This document shows positions 44,701 through 57,260 of a stretch of DNA of 64,000 nucleotides, one piece after another. Numbering within the stretch: position 1 is the first letter of the stretch; each line of letters starts with the position of its first letter. The DNA comes from Manihot esculenta (lineage: Eukaryota > Streptophyta > Magnoliopsida > Malpighiales > Euphorbiaceae). A model generated the notes under the pieces. The model did no database searches, had not been told where the DNA came from, and saw only the letters and a list, made by a program, of their open reading frames with translations. The position numbers and the translations under genes are program-made. The DNA lies in assembly GCF_001659605.2 (NCBI RefSeq), contig NC_035168.2:9170058-9234057 (forward strand), read 5' to 3'.

Positions 44701-45146
44701 AGAACTTCAGAATAACAAACCTGAAGCTATTCCGGCTCTTTTATACCAATTTCTTCTAAAGACGATGTATAATTAACTGCTCCCACCATTCTTTTCCTTC
44801 CCCATCACATTTGTAACTATCTCCAGACATCTAAACAGAATACCAGCTCTTATTTGCTATATAGTAATGTACCTATATCTTTATTAATTGATATCGCAGG
44901 TCTTGTGGTCATACCATGGCTCTTGCATTCATTCACATGTAGTGTATACGTGTAAATGTATGTGTGTGTTTCTCTCTTGTTTTTCCCTCATCATTGTGTT
45001 TAACATCTTTGTAGGTTGATGAGTTGCAAAACAATATAGAAGAGGATCAGAAGAATTTGATGGAGGAGATGAGAATGGCAACAGAAGAACAGAAAAATGG
45101 GATGGATGATGCCAGTGGTGGCTCAGAAGCCATGGCTGTTGATTAA
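41701..45146 (+). CDS. THO7: THO complex subunit 7 (THO7), two coding exons
   Basis: Coding exons are 41701-42291 and 45015-45146; the joined length is 240 residues, close to plant THO7 proteins. Exon one begins [13 protein letters not shown] and contains the hallmark [20 protein letters not shown] and [16 protein letters not shown] segments. Long heptad coiled coils follow (about residues 45-210), ending [12 protein letters not shown]. The second coding exon starts [13 protein letters not shown] and ends AMAVD. Splice sites are CATGTG/GTATGT and TTTGTAG/GTTGAT. As a subunit of the nuclear THO/TREX complex it couples transcription to mRNA export and contributes to small-RNA precursor handling in plants. 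Without splicing the frame runs on to a stop at 42412-42414. The second intron (2723 bp) contains a retrotransposon remnant. Confidence 0.93.
42942..44072 (+). mobile_element. Internally deleted Ty3/gypsy chromovirus relic in THO7 intron 2
   Basis: Two diverged direct repeats of about 285 bp (about 42942-43228 and 43779-44072) share TTTAATTAGTAAATAAGGTGG and AGAGATCATA and act as LTRs. Between them is the tail of pol: [13 protein letters not shown] from the integrase end, then chromodomain pieces ([20 protein letters not shown]), broken by stops. A purine-rich AAGGAGGGAGC precedes the second repeat. Everything upstream of the integrase tail has been lost. It lies in the sense direction of THO7. 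Exact ends and target duplication could not be fixed. Confidence 0.75.
44160..44465 (+). repeat. Long polypurine tract in THO7 intron 2
   Basis: About 300 bp are almost purely A and G on the plus strand (GAAAG, GGAAG, GAAGAA words), with rare pyrimidines. It lies in the sense strand of the intron, downstream of the retroelement relic. The following 44480-44900 is ordinary intron sequence with another short purine patch near 44600-44690. Confidence 0.75.
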
Positions 45147-48100
45147 CGACATATCTATCCATCTTGAAGTTGGAGAGTTGTGTTGTTTTTAAATACCTTG
45201 AGAGGCATAAATTACCATTGCAGGTCCAAAATGAGAACTGTAGTTGCATGTAAATGTTGTCCCCTACTGTTGTTATATATTAGCAACAATTCGGAGCTGA
45301 AAATGTTCTGTAGCTGTTCCCGCATTTCCCATATCAGGTTGTTGGAATTATGGAAACTTTGGTAAAAATATGTAAGCCCTCCAGCTCATCACAAATTTTC
45401 CAGGGTTTTCCTTTGATTATTCTTCTCTTAGTGTTTTACATGCTGTTCTTTCTACAAATTTTTGAATGCATAATGTTGATATTCGTATGGCTATTTAAGT
45501 GGTGTAAATGCTGTTCTTATAATGTTGCTGAACCGTGCAAATTAAATAATTTCCTGAATCTGTGAATAATGAGTTGGTGATTCAAGATTTGATAAAAATT
45601 ATATAGGCATGTTCTCTGTTTTACAAGGCATATCTATGGCCATGAAATGTGGAACTTGAGTTCAATCATTTATTGAATTATGTTGCAAAATCTAAGAAAT
45701 GACATAATTGAACTGCTGACAAATGTGATGCCACCCTGGAGAATTGCATGGAGTTGTATTCTTCTACCTCAGATTTCAACCTCCATTTGATCAGAGTTGG
45801 GTTAAGTTTGGTTTTCTTTCCTAGCTTACATAGATTAATATTTCAAGCATCTAAGCTTAGATTATAGGCAATGTCTGTAAAAGCTTGAATTTGATTTTGG
45901 TATTTGGCTATTAGGTTTTACCCAAAATTGCAGAGTGATAGTATGAGAAACTTCCCGGGTTGCCTGATGTGCTTTGGATTTTGATTATTGGCCATGATTT
46001 TGAAGAAAAAGCATTAACAGTAGCGAGGAAGGAGAAGTAGAAGCTCAACCTTTTGCTGTGCTTAACGGATTGGCCAAAACATTGTGATACTAATTTTCAT
46101 CTGCTCCAAGTTCAGTTGCATGATCTAAAGCAATTTGCAATGCGATCGGGGAGATAGAGAGCACGTCGAGGGAGAAACTGTGGACTCTTTTTTTGGCTTT
46201 TCAATGGAAATTATGAAAGTCTAATTTTGTGGTAACCCACAAAAACATGATAATATTTTTTTAAAATAATTAAAGTCAGTTTAATTTTGAGTATTCCATT
46301 AATAGTAAAATAAAAAAAGTTATTAATTATATTAGTCGCGTAATGCGCAACTTATTGATGCCTTTTATTTTAACAATGCATTTTAAATTAGAAAAAAAAA
46401 AAAAAAAGAAAAAAAAAAAAAGAGTTTTAAGGCATATTGACTTAGAGAAACATAGTGATAATTTGAGAAGATGATGTAGACTTTAATTAAGTAATAGTTG
46501 TAGGACTGTGTTTGGCCAAATGTCATGAATTCATTTATTTATTTAGGTGAAGGTGAATATTAATCATGGCACTAGACCAAAATAGACTACAATTATATAA
46601 CAGGCTTAAGCCCTTTAACATAAAACAAATCAAGCTTAAAGCTCTGATAAACGCCTATTGTACAGTCAAGCTCAACAATTTTTATAAAATATAAAAAGCC
46701 ATATTAATTGTATAATTTTCAAATAGAAATGAAAAAATAAATTTTTTATAAATTTAAAAACTTAATAATAATTTTTCTCTTATTTATTTAAAATTATTGT
46801 TTAAGTGGTATTTAAAATTTTTAAAAAGTCCAGGAAAGCCATGCCTCCTTGGACTCAACGCGGCTGTGGCTCTGCCTCTACCCAAAGGCATTATCGGCTA
46901 CCGACTACTCAAAGAGAACTTGACAAGATAGATTAAAGGATTTCCTTTCAAATCTCAACCAGATTTATCAAAAAAATAATTTCTTTCTTTCTTTCTTTTT
47001 ATTTTTTTTTCATTTTTATTTATTTATTAATTTTGTTTTTCCCTATTTCAGCCCCTTTATACATATTCGTATGAAGCTTCGCATATCAGCTGTCAGCAAA
47101 ATAGCAACCTGACTAAATTTTAATTTCCATAAAAAGCTGAGGCAAAAGTGATTTCCTATATTTCTGTTTCAACATTCAAAGGGTGCATGAACTTCACCTC
47201 AGACTTGGGGAATAATATACTGTATACGTTATAATCCAGAAATTTTGAATTTCTTTTCCATAAAAAAAATTAATTTGGTCCAAAGTTTGAAGTATGAATA
47301 GTCATATTTTTTTACCCAATCTTTCTTTCATATAGTCAAGTTGACTGTAACCTTTGCCAATCCTATCTTGATTTAACTACTATTTTGAACGAGTAAAAAA
47401 TAATTTGATTTTTTTAATTAAGCCAATAAATTATAACAAATTAATATTTTCTATTTTGAGGCAAATAAATAGTGGAAATAATGCTTGAGAGGCAATGGTT
47501 TCCCTATTCAAGAAAGCCTAGTTGAATACGAAAGCTTGATTTTTCAAAGATATTATGACATCTCTCTCTACTTCTATCTTCTATTCTTCTTCGTTTATTT
47601 TTCTAAATATAATGCGAAAATAATGATGAAAAGAAGAAAATTTGATAGCCTACTAACCAATGAAAATTAGATTTTTATGAAAAATTATTTATGTCTAAAC
47701 CTATATTAAAATTAATAAATATTTTAAGACTTAATATTTTAATTCTTATATTAAAATAATGCATTGTGTTTGATTATAAAATTAAAATATAGAAACTAAT
47801 TAACTATTTATTTTTGTAAAATCAAGAAATATAAGTATTAATTTTGGTATAAAATAATGATTAAAAAAGAGTGATTTCATGATAATTAATAGTAAATTAA
47901 AATTTTTTTTTCTCCTGAGATTTACAAGACACATTTGATAACAAAATATAAACATTTACTATTTTTTATAAATTAATCTAAAATTTTAATTTTTAATACA
48001 ACATGTCAAATTATATCATATGTTTTGATAATTTTATTTTAATTCAAATGATATTACTATAATTTTTCAAAGTAATGATATCTAAATTAGAACAAATTTA

Positions 48101-48964
48101 TTATTAAATTATATTTTTTAAAAAAAATATAAGTTTGAGTTTTCCTTTATTTTTCAAGAAAATTAATTAAGTAAGAAACTTTTATACATCCTTTTTAAAA
48201 CTTTAATATATCTTTTTTTGTGCGAAGCATGAATTTGATAAGCAATGGTTTATTTTTGAAATTATAATTAAAGTATGAAAACTCGCTTTGTTCGAGAAGT
48301 AAGATTTTAATGTATTTTTTTTATAGAATAGGAGTATTTTTTGGCGCTCTCTAAGGGAGATAAATATTTATAATTTCAGATTACTTGTAAATAATTTTTT
48401 TATGATTTCCAACTGAAAATTTTTTATTTGTATTCTCCTCTTTCTTTTTTTTTTAGAAAATTTGAGAAAAAAAATTTTGAAAATTTCCTTTAGAAGATTA
48501 GGGATTTTTTTTATTTAGAAAATTACAACAATACCATTATAATTAAAAATTAAAATTGCCAAAATATTAAAAATTTAGTCTATCATGCAAATAATTAAAG
48601 TTTTAGATTAATTGTAAAACGGTACAAACATTCGGAAATTATATTTAAAAATTATTTTTTTATTACTGAAAAAATAGTGTTATCAATAATATATTCAAGG
48701 GAATTATAATTAAGAAATTAAAATTTGAAAAATATACCGACCATTTTTTTTATTGTTGGTAAAGTTTAGAATAAATACTTTAAAAATACATATTTTTAAT
48801 TCGGTATTTGTTTTGTGTGCTCTCACCCTCTTTCAATTTTCCTCTCATTTTGCTATCTCTTTTGCTCTCCCACACACTCTCTCTAAATTTGAAAATCAAT
48901 TTGAAAATATAAGTGTTTTGTTTTTTAGATTTGTTAATTCTAAATAAGCTTCGTAGCCTTATAT
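45147..48964. other. THO7 3' flank and AT-rich intergenic DNA
   Basis: The first few hundred bases should hold the THO7 3' UTR; I cannot place the poly(A) site. Beyond it are an A-run at 46390-46421, a (TTTC)n run at about 46981-46999 and long AT-rich DNA. No coding frame, tRNA or clear mobile element was recognised. Confidence 0.5.
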
Positions 48965-49115
48965 AACGTATGAATAGTATTCAGTTCAAACTAAAGAGAT
49001 CGAAATAATTCAAAAAATTAATTTAAATTAATTTAATTTATTTTTTAATTTGATTCAATTTTAAATTTTTATAAAATTTAATTTAATTGGTTCGATTTGA
49101 TTTTATTTAAAACAC
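48965..49115. repeat. Copy of a dispersed 'GGTTCGATTTGA' repeat
   Basis: It begins ATAGTATTCAGTTCAAACTAAA and ends around GGTTCGATTTGATTTTATTT. A longer copy of the same family is at 62105-62570 (TAGTATTCGGTTTAAATTAAA). A MITE-like family is likely. Confidence 0.5.
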
Positions 49116-49124
49116 TACAAGAAA
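49113..49124. repeat. Possible CACTA transposon terminus
   Basis: CACTACAAGAAA is the usual terminal inverted repeat of plant CACTA elements. No matching opposite end was seen, so this is a remnant at best. Confidence 0.3.
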
Positions 49125-50015
49125 GTACAAAATAGATATGAAATTTCGTTAGTAAATGGTTGGTGATTTGATGGTCGGTATGTTAGATGGTTAGCAAGTG
49201 GTCAATAATTTACTTTATCAATCATTTTTTTTTATAATTTAATTCATAAATTTTATTATCATTTTTTTATTTCTCTTATAGTGAAAAAAATTTCAAAAGA
49301 ACCAACATGCATCAAATATATCTGCAAACGACAATATTTAGGGTTTTAAGGACGGTGAAATTGAGATATACTCTATTGTCGGACCCTTATCCTTGTGTAT
49401 TGCGAGCCCTAACCATGAAAGACTAGCCTTTTCCTTATTTTCCCCTTTCCTTCTTTTCACAAATTTGCACGGTCAATGAGGCTCGTTATTGGTTCACTTT
49501 CTTGTTGCGATGTGGACTGTTGGTTCTGGATTCTTGTTGAGTTGTTATTGAAAACGTCCTTGATTTTTGTTTCTGCTACTTCTCATTATAGCAATAGTGT
49601 CTGTTGCTACTTGTTCATTGTTGATTTTAAATTTATTTGCCTTCTTCGTTGAATTACATATGTACATAGTAAAACTAGATTTTAAATTTATTACAGGATT
49701 TAGAGAGTCAAAATTAATTCATGATTATTCTAGAAGGATCTTTTTATTTCTTTTTTTTTTTTTTGAAGTCAATCTTTTTATTTCTTTTATTTCTGTAGTC
49801 ATTTCTTGAGTTGTATATATATGGGTTTCTCCTAAAATATTTAATATATGCAAGAGTTTATTTTCTCTCAACAAATTAATATGGTATCAGAGCAATAATT
49901 TTTCCTTCATTCGAGACTCTCTTTCTTGAGCCTTTCTTGAGCATTTCTTTTCAATTCTCTCACGCGTATCCTTTCTACTCCTTCTCTTTTTTACATTCTC
50001 TTCCAAACCCTAACT

Positions 50016-51300
50016 ATGGCGGGAGAGCCATCTACTAACTCTAAAGCCACAAATCCAATAAAGGATTACCTTACTAACCCATCCAATCCTTTTTTTCTTC
50101 ATCCAAATGAAAATCTGACACTGGCTCTGGTATCTCCAATTCTCTCTGAACAAAACCATCACTCTTAGGCTAGAGCCATGAAAATGGTGCTATAATCAAA
50201 GAACAAAATCATATTCATTGATTGTACTTTGAAGATGCCAGAAAAAGATGAATCTATCTTTGTGTCATGGGACAAATGCAATAATATAGTTCTCTCATGG
50301 ATAACCAGATCTCTCTCTCAATCTACCAGTCGAAGCATCTCTGGATCGATGTTGGGGCTAATGCATGGCGAGATCTGCATGATTGTTTTTCTCAAATTGA
50401 TATGTTTTGTATTTCTGATTTATTAGAAGAGATTTATAGTTTTAAGTAAGGTGATTTATCTGTCACCAATTATTTTACTCGCTTGAAAACTCTTTAGGAT
50501 GAATGAGACAATTTTAGACCTATGCCATAGTGTGTTTGCCTTAATCCTTATAGTTGTGGTGCTTTTAAAACTGTGAGCACTCATAAATAGAATGACTATG
50601 TCATCCATTTCTTGAAAGATCTCAATGATCTTTTTAGTAATGCTAGATCTCAAATAATAATGATGGATCCTTTGCCATGCATCAATGGTTTTCTCCCTTG
50701 TGGTTCAATAGGAGAGACAACTTAATCTAGGATTAATTATTGAGCCTAAGGCTCTTGTACAAATCTCCTCAAGATTTTTCATAAAATTCTTCATATGGAA
50801 GAGAAACTCTCTTCTTTTAATCGTGATCATAAACAATTTGCTTCTCAATTTAATATCAAGGTTTCTGTGGTAGAATGAAATATACTGAAGAAACTTGTTA
50901 ATGTAAGTATAGTTTTCCTCCTGGTTTTAAATCCAGGAATAACATTATTGCTAGCATTAATAACATTTGTACAGAAAGGGTTGAACCTTCAACTGGTGTT
51001 GGTTCTGTTCAGTCTAATCTTGACAACTCAATACCTATCTTCACACCTGATCAATATCAGCACTTGCTTGCTTTAATTCAACCAGCTAAGATTCAGTAGG
51101 AAGTGCACAATATAAATCAAATTAGTACATCTAAAGTAGCTGGTTCAGAAAATCTTCATTTTACAACTTCTTATTCCAAGGCATTAGGTAATTCTTTAAT
51201 TTTGTCTTGTATTTCACATATTAATCAATGGATTTTAGATACTGGAGCTACTATTCATGTATATTTTTTCTGTAGTCATTTTATGACATACAAAAAAAAC
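50016..51300 (+). pseudogene. Copia gag and protease remnant
   Basis: The frame from ATG 50016 reads MAGEPSTNSKATNP and NPFFLHPNENLTLALVSP, matching the N-terminal domain of plant copia gag, and stops at 50166-50168. It continues in broken frames (WDKCNNIVLSWITRSLSQS). The protease motif WILDTGATIH occurs near 51230. No functional product. Confidence 0.75.
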
Positions 51301-51779
51301 TAAACCTATTCATATTAAACTGCCAAATGGTGATATTGTTTCTATAAATATCTTAGGGACAATTTATTTTTCAGAACAGTTCATTTTATCTAAAGTTTTG
51401 TACAATCCACAATTTTACTTTTAATCTTGTTTCAGTTACCAAACTGACTTTTTCTCTCCAATGTCTATTTGTTTTTCACCATGATAAATGTGTTATATAG
51501 GAGAAGAATACATTGAAGAGGATTGGTTTAGCTGAGGTTAGAAATAGTCTTTATGTCTTAACAGATCCTGTTCTGTCCCTTTGCTATCTGATGGTAATTG
51601 TGGCTTGCATTCTCCTTGTAATGTTTTTGATATGTGACATTTTAGGTTAGGACATCTTCTGCTTCTGTTATGCATCTTATTAAAGCATAAACATACTTTT
51701 GTGATAATTCTGGATAATAAAGTTTGTTGATATTTGTCATTTTTCTAAATAAAAAAGGTTATATTTTCCCATTAATTTC

Positions 51780-54327
51780 ACAAAATCTTCTGTTGTGCTT
51801 GATTTGGTTCATATTGATATTGGGGACCTTTGAGGTCATGTTTGTCCATAGACACAGATATTTTTTTAATTATGGTCGATAATTTTTCTAGACATATTTG
51901 GATCTTTTTGATGAAACACAAATCTGAAGCACCTTTTTTAATTCAATTATTTGTTAATCTCATAGAAACACAGTTTAGTACCAAGCTTAAGGTTTTTAAA
52001 AGTGATAATGTCCCTGAATTTAATATGGTTCAATTTTTTGCTTCCGAGAGTAGTATTCATCAAACTAGCTGTGTGGAAACTTTACAACAAAATTCTATAG
52101 TTGAAAGAAAACATCAATATATTTTAAATGTGGCTAGAGCTTTCCTCTTCCAAGCTCAGTTGCCAAAAATGTTCTGGTCCTATGCTTTTTTCTCATTCTA
52201 TTTTTCTTATTAATAGATTGCCTACACCTCTTCTTGCTGATAAATTACCTTATGAAATGTTTCATGATAAGGTTCCTAATTTATTGTTCCTTAAAATTTT
52301 TGATTCTTTATGCTCTACTGCTACTTTTATTACAGCTAGAACCAAATTTGATTCTAGGGCTAGGAGAAGTATTTTCTTAGGTTACAAAATTGGTGTCAAG
52401 GGCTTTGTTCTATATAACTTGACTCCCAGAGAAATTTTTATTTCTAAAAATATCATATTCTATGAATCTTTTTTTCTGTATGCTTCTCATACTTCAAAAA
52501 TTTCTTCATCACATGAAGTGGTGTTACCTCAGGATTGTACTATCCCTGATTCCTCTATTTCCTTCTTATCTGAATTCTTTCTCTAAGCATGCTTCAGTCC
52601 CTACTAAACCTACTATTCATGTTAATCCTCTTCTTATTCTCTCCAGACAGTCCATTAGGCTTAAAGCCAAACCTTCCTACTTACAGGATTACCATTGCAA
52701 TTTGCTCAACTATATTTCTCTAATAAATTCTTCTAGTGTTCTTCATCCTATCTCTCAAGTTCTTTCATATGATTATCTTTCACCATCCTATAGGCATTCT
52801 ATTCTTTCTGTCTTCGTTGTCACATAACTTAAACATTACCATCAAGCAATCAAATCTGTTTGTTGGAGAGAGGCTATGCAAGCTGAGATAGTTACTCTTG
52901 AAAAGAATAGGACTTGGATTCTTACTGATTTGCCACCACGAAAAGAACCCATTGGTTGTAGATAGATTTACAAAGTAAAACTCAAAGCTGATGGCGCTAT
53001 TAAGAGATATAAGGCCAGACTTGTAGCCAAAGGCTACACTCAAATTATAGGTATTGATTTCTTTGATACTTTCTCACATGTGGTAAAAATAATCACCGTA
53101 AGGCTTTTACTTGCTTTAATTGCTATACATAATTGACATCTTCATCAATTAGATGTTAATAATGCTTTCTTGCATGGGAATCTCAATGAGGAAGTTTACA
53201 TGATTTTGCCCCTAGGTTTTCATACAACCACACCTAATCAAGTCGATAAGCTTCTCAAGTCCTTATATGGCTTGAAACAAGCTAGCGGATAATGGTTCTC
53301 TAAACTTTTTGCTGCTTTAATTACTTTTGAATATACTCAAAGTAAATCATATTACTCTTTGTTCATCAAAACATCTCCCTCTTCTTTTACTGCATTACTG
53401 GTATATGTGGATAATATTATCCTTACAAGTAATAGTATGGAAGAAATACAACATGCAAAAACTTTTCTTCATACTTCCGTCAAGATAAAAGATCTTGGAG
53501 TCCTAAATTTGTTTTTCTGGGCTTGAAAATTGCCAGATCTTCAAAAGGTATTGTGCTTAATTAGAGAAAATATGCCTTGGATATTCTCTCTAATGTGGGT
53601 TATCTTGCTTTCAAACCTATTCAAACTCCAATGAGTAGTGTCCTCAAACTTCAGAAAGACAAAGGCACTTTACTGTCTAATCCTTCTATCTATAGAAGGC
53701 TTGTTGGTCGTTTACTATATCTTACTATTACTAAACCACTTTTGTTGTTCAATAATTAAGTCAATTTTTATCTCAACCTACTAATCTTCATTTACAGGCA
53801 GCCCATAGAGTCTTACAATACATTAAAGGTTCTTCTGATTTTGGTATTTTTTTTTTCAGCTGCCTTTGATCTTTAGTTAAAGAGTTTCAGTGACTCTGAT
53901 TGGGCTGAATGCATTAATACTTGTAGATCCGTGACTGGTTTCTGTGTTTTTCTTGGATCTTTCTTGATCTTTTAGAAATTCAAGAAATAACACAGTCTTC
54001 CATTCTTCCTCTCAGGCTAAGTATAGAGCTCTTACTACTATTACTTGTGAATTACAATGGCCAACTTATTTACTTCATAATTTTCAGGTTTCCTATAAAT
54101 CCCCTGCTTTGGTTTTTTGTGATAATCAAAGTGCTTTATACATTGCTGCTAATCCTACATTTCATTAGCACATAAAACACATCGAACTTGATTATCACCT
54201 TATTCGTGAGAAAGTGCAAGCTGGTGTTCTCAAACTTTTTCCTATCTCCACAGTTGCTCAACTTGCCAATATCTTCACTAAGCGCTTAGTGTTTTCCACC
54301 TTCTCCACATTGAAGCTCAAGTTATGA
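51780..54327 (+). pseudogene. Copia integrase, RT and RNase H remnant
   Basis: Integrase core pieces include IMVDNFSRHIWIFLMKHKSE, FKSDNVPEF and QQNSIVERKHQYILN (51830-52210), then RTKFDSRARRSIFLGYK. RT follows from about 52870: [31 protein letters not shown] and LYGLKQASG. The catalytic box reads YVDN, where the second Asp of YVDD has become Asn. The RNase H end has SSSQAKYRAL and FCDNQSALYIAANP and finishes at about 54327. Several frames are needed, so the enzyme set is dead. Confidence 0.85.
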
Positions 54328-54514
54328 ATGATTAATATTCATTCTCCAGCTTGCTGAAGGGTATTACATAATTCAAAGAGTTAAAATTAATTCAAGATTA
54401 TTCTAGAAGGATTTTTTTATTTCTTTTATTTTTTTAGTCATCTCATGAGTCGTATATATATGAGTTTCTCTCAAAATATTTAATATATGCAAAATTTTAT
54501 TTTTTTCCTACAAA

Positions 54515-56930
54515 TCATTAGTTTTGTATTAATAAAATAATATATTTTTAATAATAAAATAGTAGTATCTAAAATTTTTAATTTATCAAATTACTTAATA
54601 TTTTTAATCAAATAAAAAATATCAAGAACGACGAAGAACATTCATCTTCATCAAAAGAATTCATTATTAATTTTATTGTGCTTTTTCTGCTCACTTGCTT
54701 TGTCTCCAAATTACATACACAATTTTTTTAAAATAGATTTTACTTTTTGACCATATTTTCCGTAAAACTTCCTATCTAGGTTGCACTAGTTTTTTTTTAT
54801 ATAAGGATCCGCATATCTTGCAGGAACCAATAATATACGTATCTTTTTTTTTTTTTTATTTTTTATTTTTTATTTTTATCATTATCGTTGTGATCTTCTT
54901 TGATCTTTTCTTTATTTTTGTAGATTTTTTTTCCATTTTATTTTTTACTCTTTTAATTGAAAAGATTAAGAAAAAGAAAATTTTATGATGTCGTATTAAA
55001 GAAAATAGTTTATCTGGTTTGAGTTGACAGAGAGTTTGAAATTTTGAAATTTTCTTCACCAGTTTTTAGATACTCCAAGTGATCAAATAATAAAAGAATT
55101 CAATACATGGTGAAAATGAAGAAGATGCGTTGGATTTGCTTTTTGCTCTCTTTCTTTAAATGCATATGAAAATGAAGAAGATGCATTGGATTTGCATTGA
55201 GGTCATGTAATATCAGTAATATATAAAATTTAATCTTATTATACTTTTACATATTTTTTTATGATTTCCTTAACTAACTAATACTAGTTTAAAAATTAAA
55301 ATTATGTTCTATTTTAAAAATTAAATTTTAAATACTTAAATAATTAAATTAAATACTATTGTAAAACATTAAAAAACTTAGATCATTATGAGAAAATTCT
55401 ATTGTTCACCATTTCTTCACTTTTATATGTAGTGCTGATTATAAATTATAGATATATTTTTTAAATTTCATTATAATAAACAAAATAATTGTTTAATTTA
55501 ATTAATTACAAAGGTTTTTTTTTTTTAAAAAAAAATTTTTAGCTGTTCTTAAAAAAGACATTTAAGTCACGAAATTTAATATTTTATTCTTAAAGTTTAC
55601 AAAAATTAAAAGTTGTATTAAAACAACAGTTTGATTGTAATATCAAACTTAACTAAAAGATCTGAAATACAAATATAATAATTAAAACTTATATAAACTA
55701 TACAATTAAAACTATAAACTTAATTTAAAATATAAGATTTGAATTATCAATATATATTTTATTTAAAATTTTAAATTATATTTCTAATTAAAATTATTAT
55801 TTTTAACTAAATTTAATTCACATAAAATTTTAATTAAAATTATTATTTTTTATTAAATCTAATCCACATATAGAATTTTAATTAAAATTATCTATTAAAA
55901 TAATCTCATCGATAAAACTATAAAAATATTTAAATCACATGATATAATAATTATTTTAAATATTTATTTTATTTTTTAAGTATTTACATAATATTAAAAT
56001 TATAATAATTTTTAAAATTAAAATAATTTCTTTCAGATATTATTTAAAATCATCAATAAAAATATAAGGATATTTAAGTAAATTTGAATATTTCTCCCTT
56101 CTTAACATATGGATATATATTATAGATTTTAAAATTTAGATAAATTTAATTCTTTTATATTCTTATGAGAATTGATTTTAAATTAAAAGTGAATCTTACC
56201 AATTTTTTTTAAGATTTTATAATAAATGATTTCATTTAAATCTATGTACATCAAAATAAATTAATTAGCTCTTGAGAATTTTTTTTATTATTTATATTTT
56301 TTGTTTGTTTTAATTTTAAGTTTATTTTTAATTAATAATTAGTCTTTAAAAAATTAATTTAATTTGATATTGATTATTAATATTTAATGTATTTATAATT
56401 AATACTAAGAAATGTATTATATTATTTTGTTAATTTTTTTTAAAAAATCATAATTTATATTTATAATGATAAAAAATTATATAAAGTTCATATTATATTA
56501 ATAATGATTTTTCAATTAATATGATAAAAATAATTTTTATTTATAAAAATAAATATTTATGTTTAATTTAAAAATAATAAGAATGTTGAATAATTAAATC
56601 AATTTGAATTTATTAACTATTTATTTTATATAAAAGAAATTATTTAAATTTTATTATATTTAAACTGATTTTAAAGAAATAAATTTTTTATAAATAAAAA
56701 TAAATTAATAGAATTCAATTTTTTTTAACAAGAAATACGTTGCATGTAAAATCGAAATTTTATGATATTGATTTGTTCATCAGCCTCCACATCTTTTTGT
56801 TGCAAAGAGAAGGCACATGCAGATGTTATTAGACAATGGATGATGCACGCAAATTAATAGTGATAGTTGGAATGTTATAGATTAATTGAATTATAAATTA
56901 ATTAAAAGTAATTATATTATAATCGTCCTA
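54515..56930. other. AT-rich intergenic DNA, no gene seen
   Basis: Long A/T runs and simple T-tracts (for example 54844-54880). I see no coding frame of interest, no structured RNA and no element boundaries. Confidence 0.5.
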
Positions 56931-57260
56931 CTTCTGATATTCGGGGCTGAACTTGAGATGTGGAAAAAGAGGCAGACTCAAAGTCTACTAGAGTTCATTA
57001 AGCTGACCAATCGATCAACATCACGTTCAATCCGTGTTTAAAGTAGGCCGGACTGTTCAAAGGTCTGGACCTACTAGAAGGGAGCTTATCTGGCATGATG
57101 TGGTGGAGAATAGAAGAGTAAGTCCAGCTATATCGTGGTTCTACCACTACGCGTGTCGGAGGAGAATTAAATAGCCACCTAACAAAATAAGTAGACAAAT
57201 ATATCCATACATACGGCTCTACGTGACAGAAACAGGTAGTATTATAGCAGGTGGCGGTTA
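56931..57260. other. Isolated GC-richer island of unknown origin
   Basis: About 330 bp of mixed-composition sequence sits in otherwise very AT-rich DNA. Words such as GGCCGGACTGTTC and CTACGTGACAGAAACAGG suggest a retrotransposon LTR fragment. A 66-codon minus-strand frame (57198-56998) has no family I recognise. Confidence 0.4.

Larger units (their letters stand above)
49689..54514 (+). mobile_element. Decayed Ty1/copia retrotransposon
   Basis: Short LTRs lie at about 49689-49874 and 54362-54514, sharing TCTAGAAGGAT and ATATTTAATATATGCAA. The first LTR holds an extra partial duplication of its T-rich segment. The primer site TGGTATCAGAGCA begins at 49882. Gag, protease, integrase, RT and RNase H follow in copia order. 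Many stops and shifts, and LTR divergence, indicate an old insertion. Confidence 0.88.
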
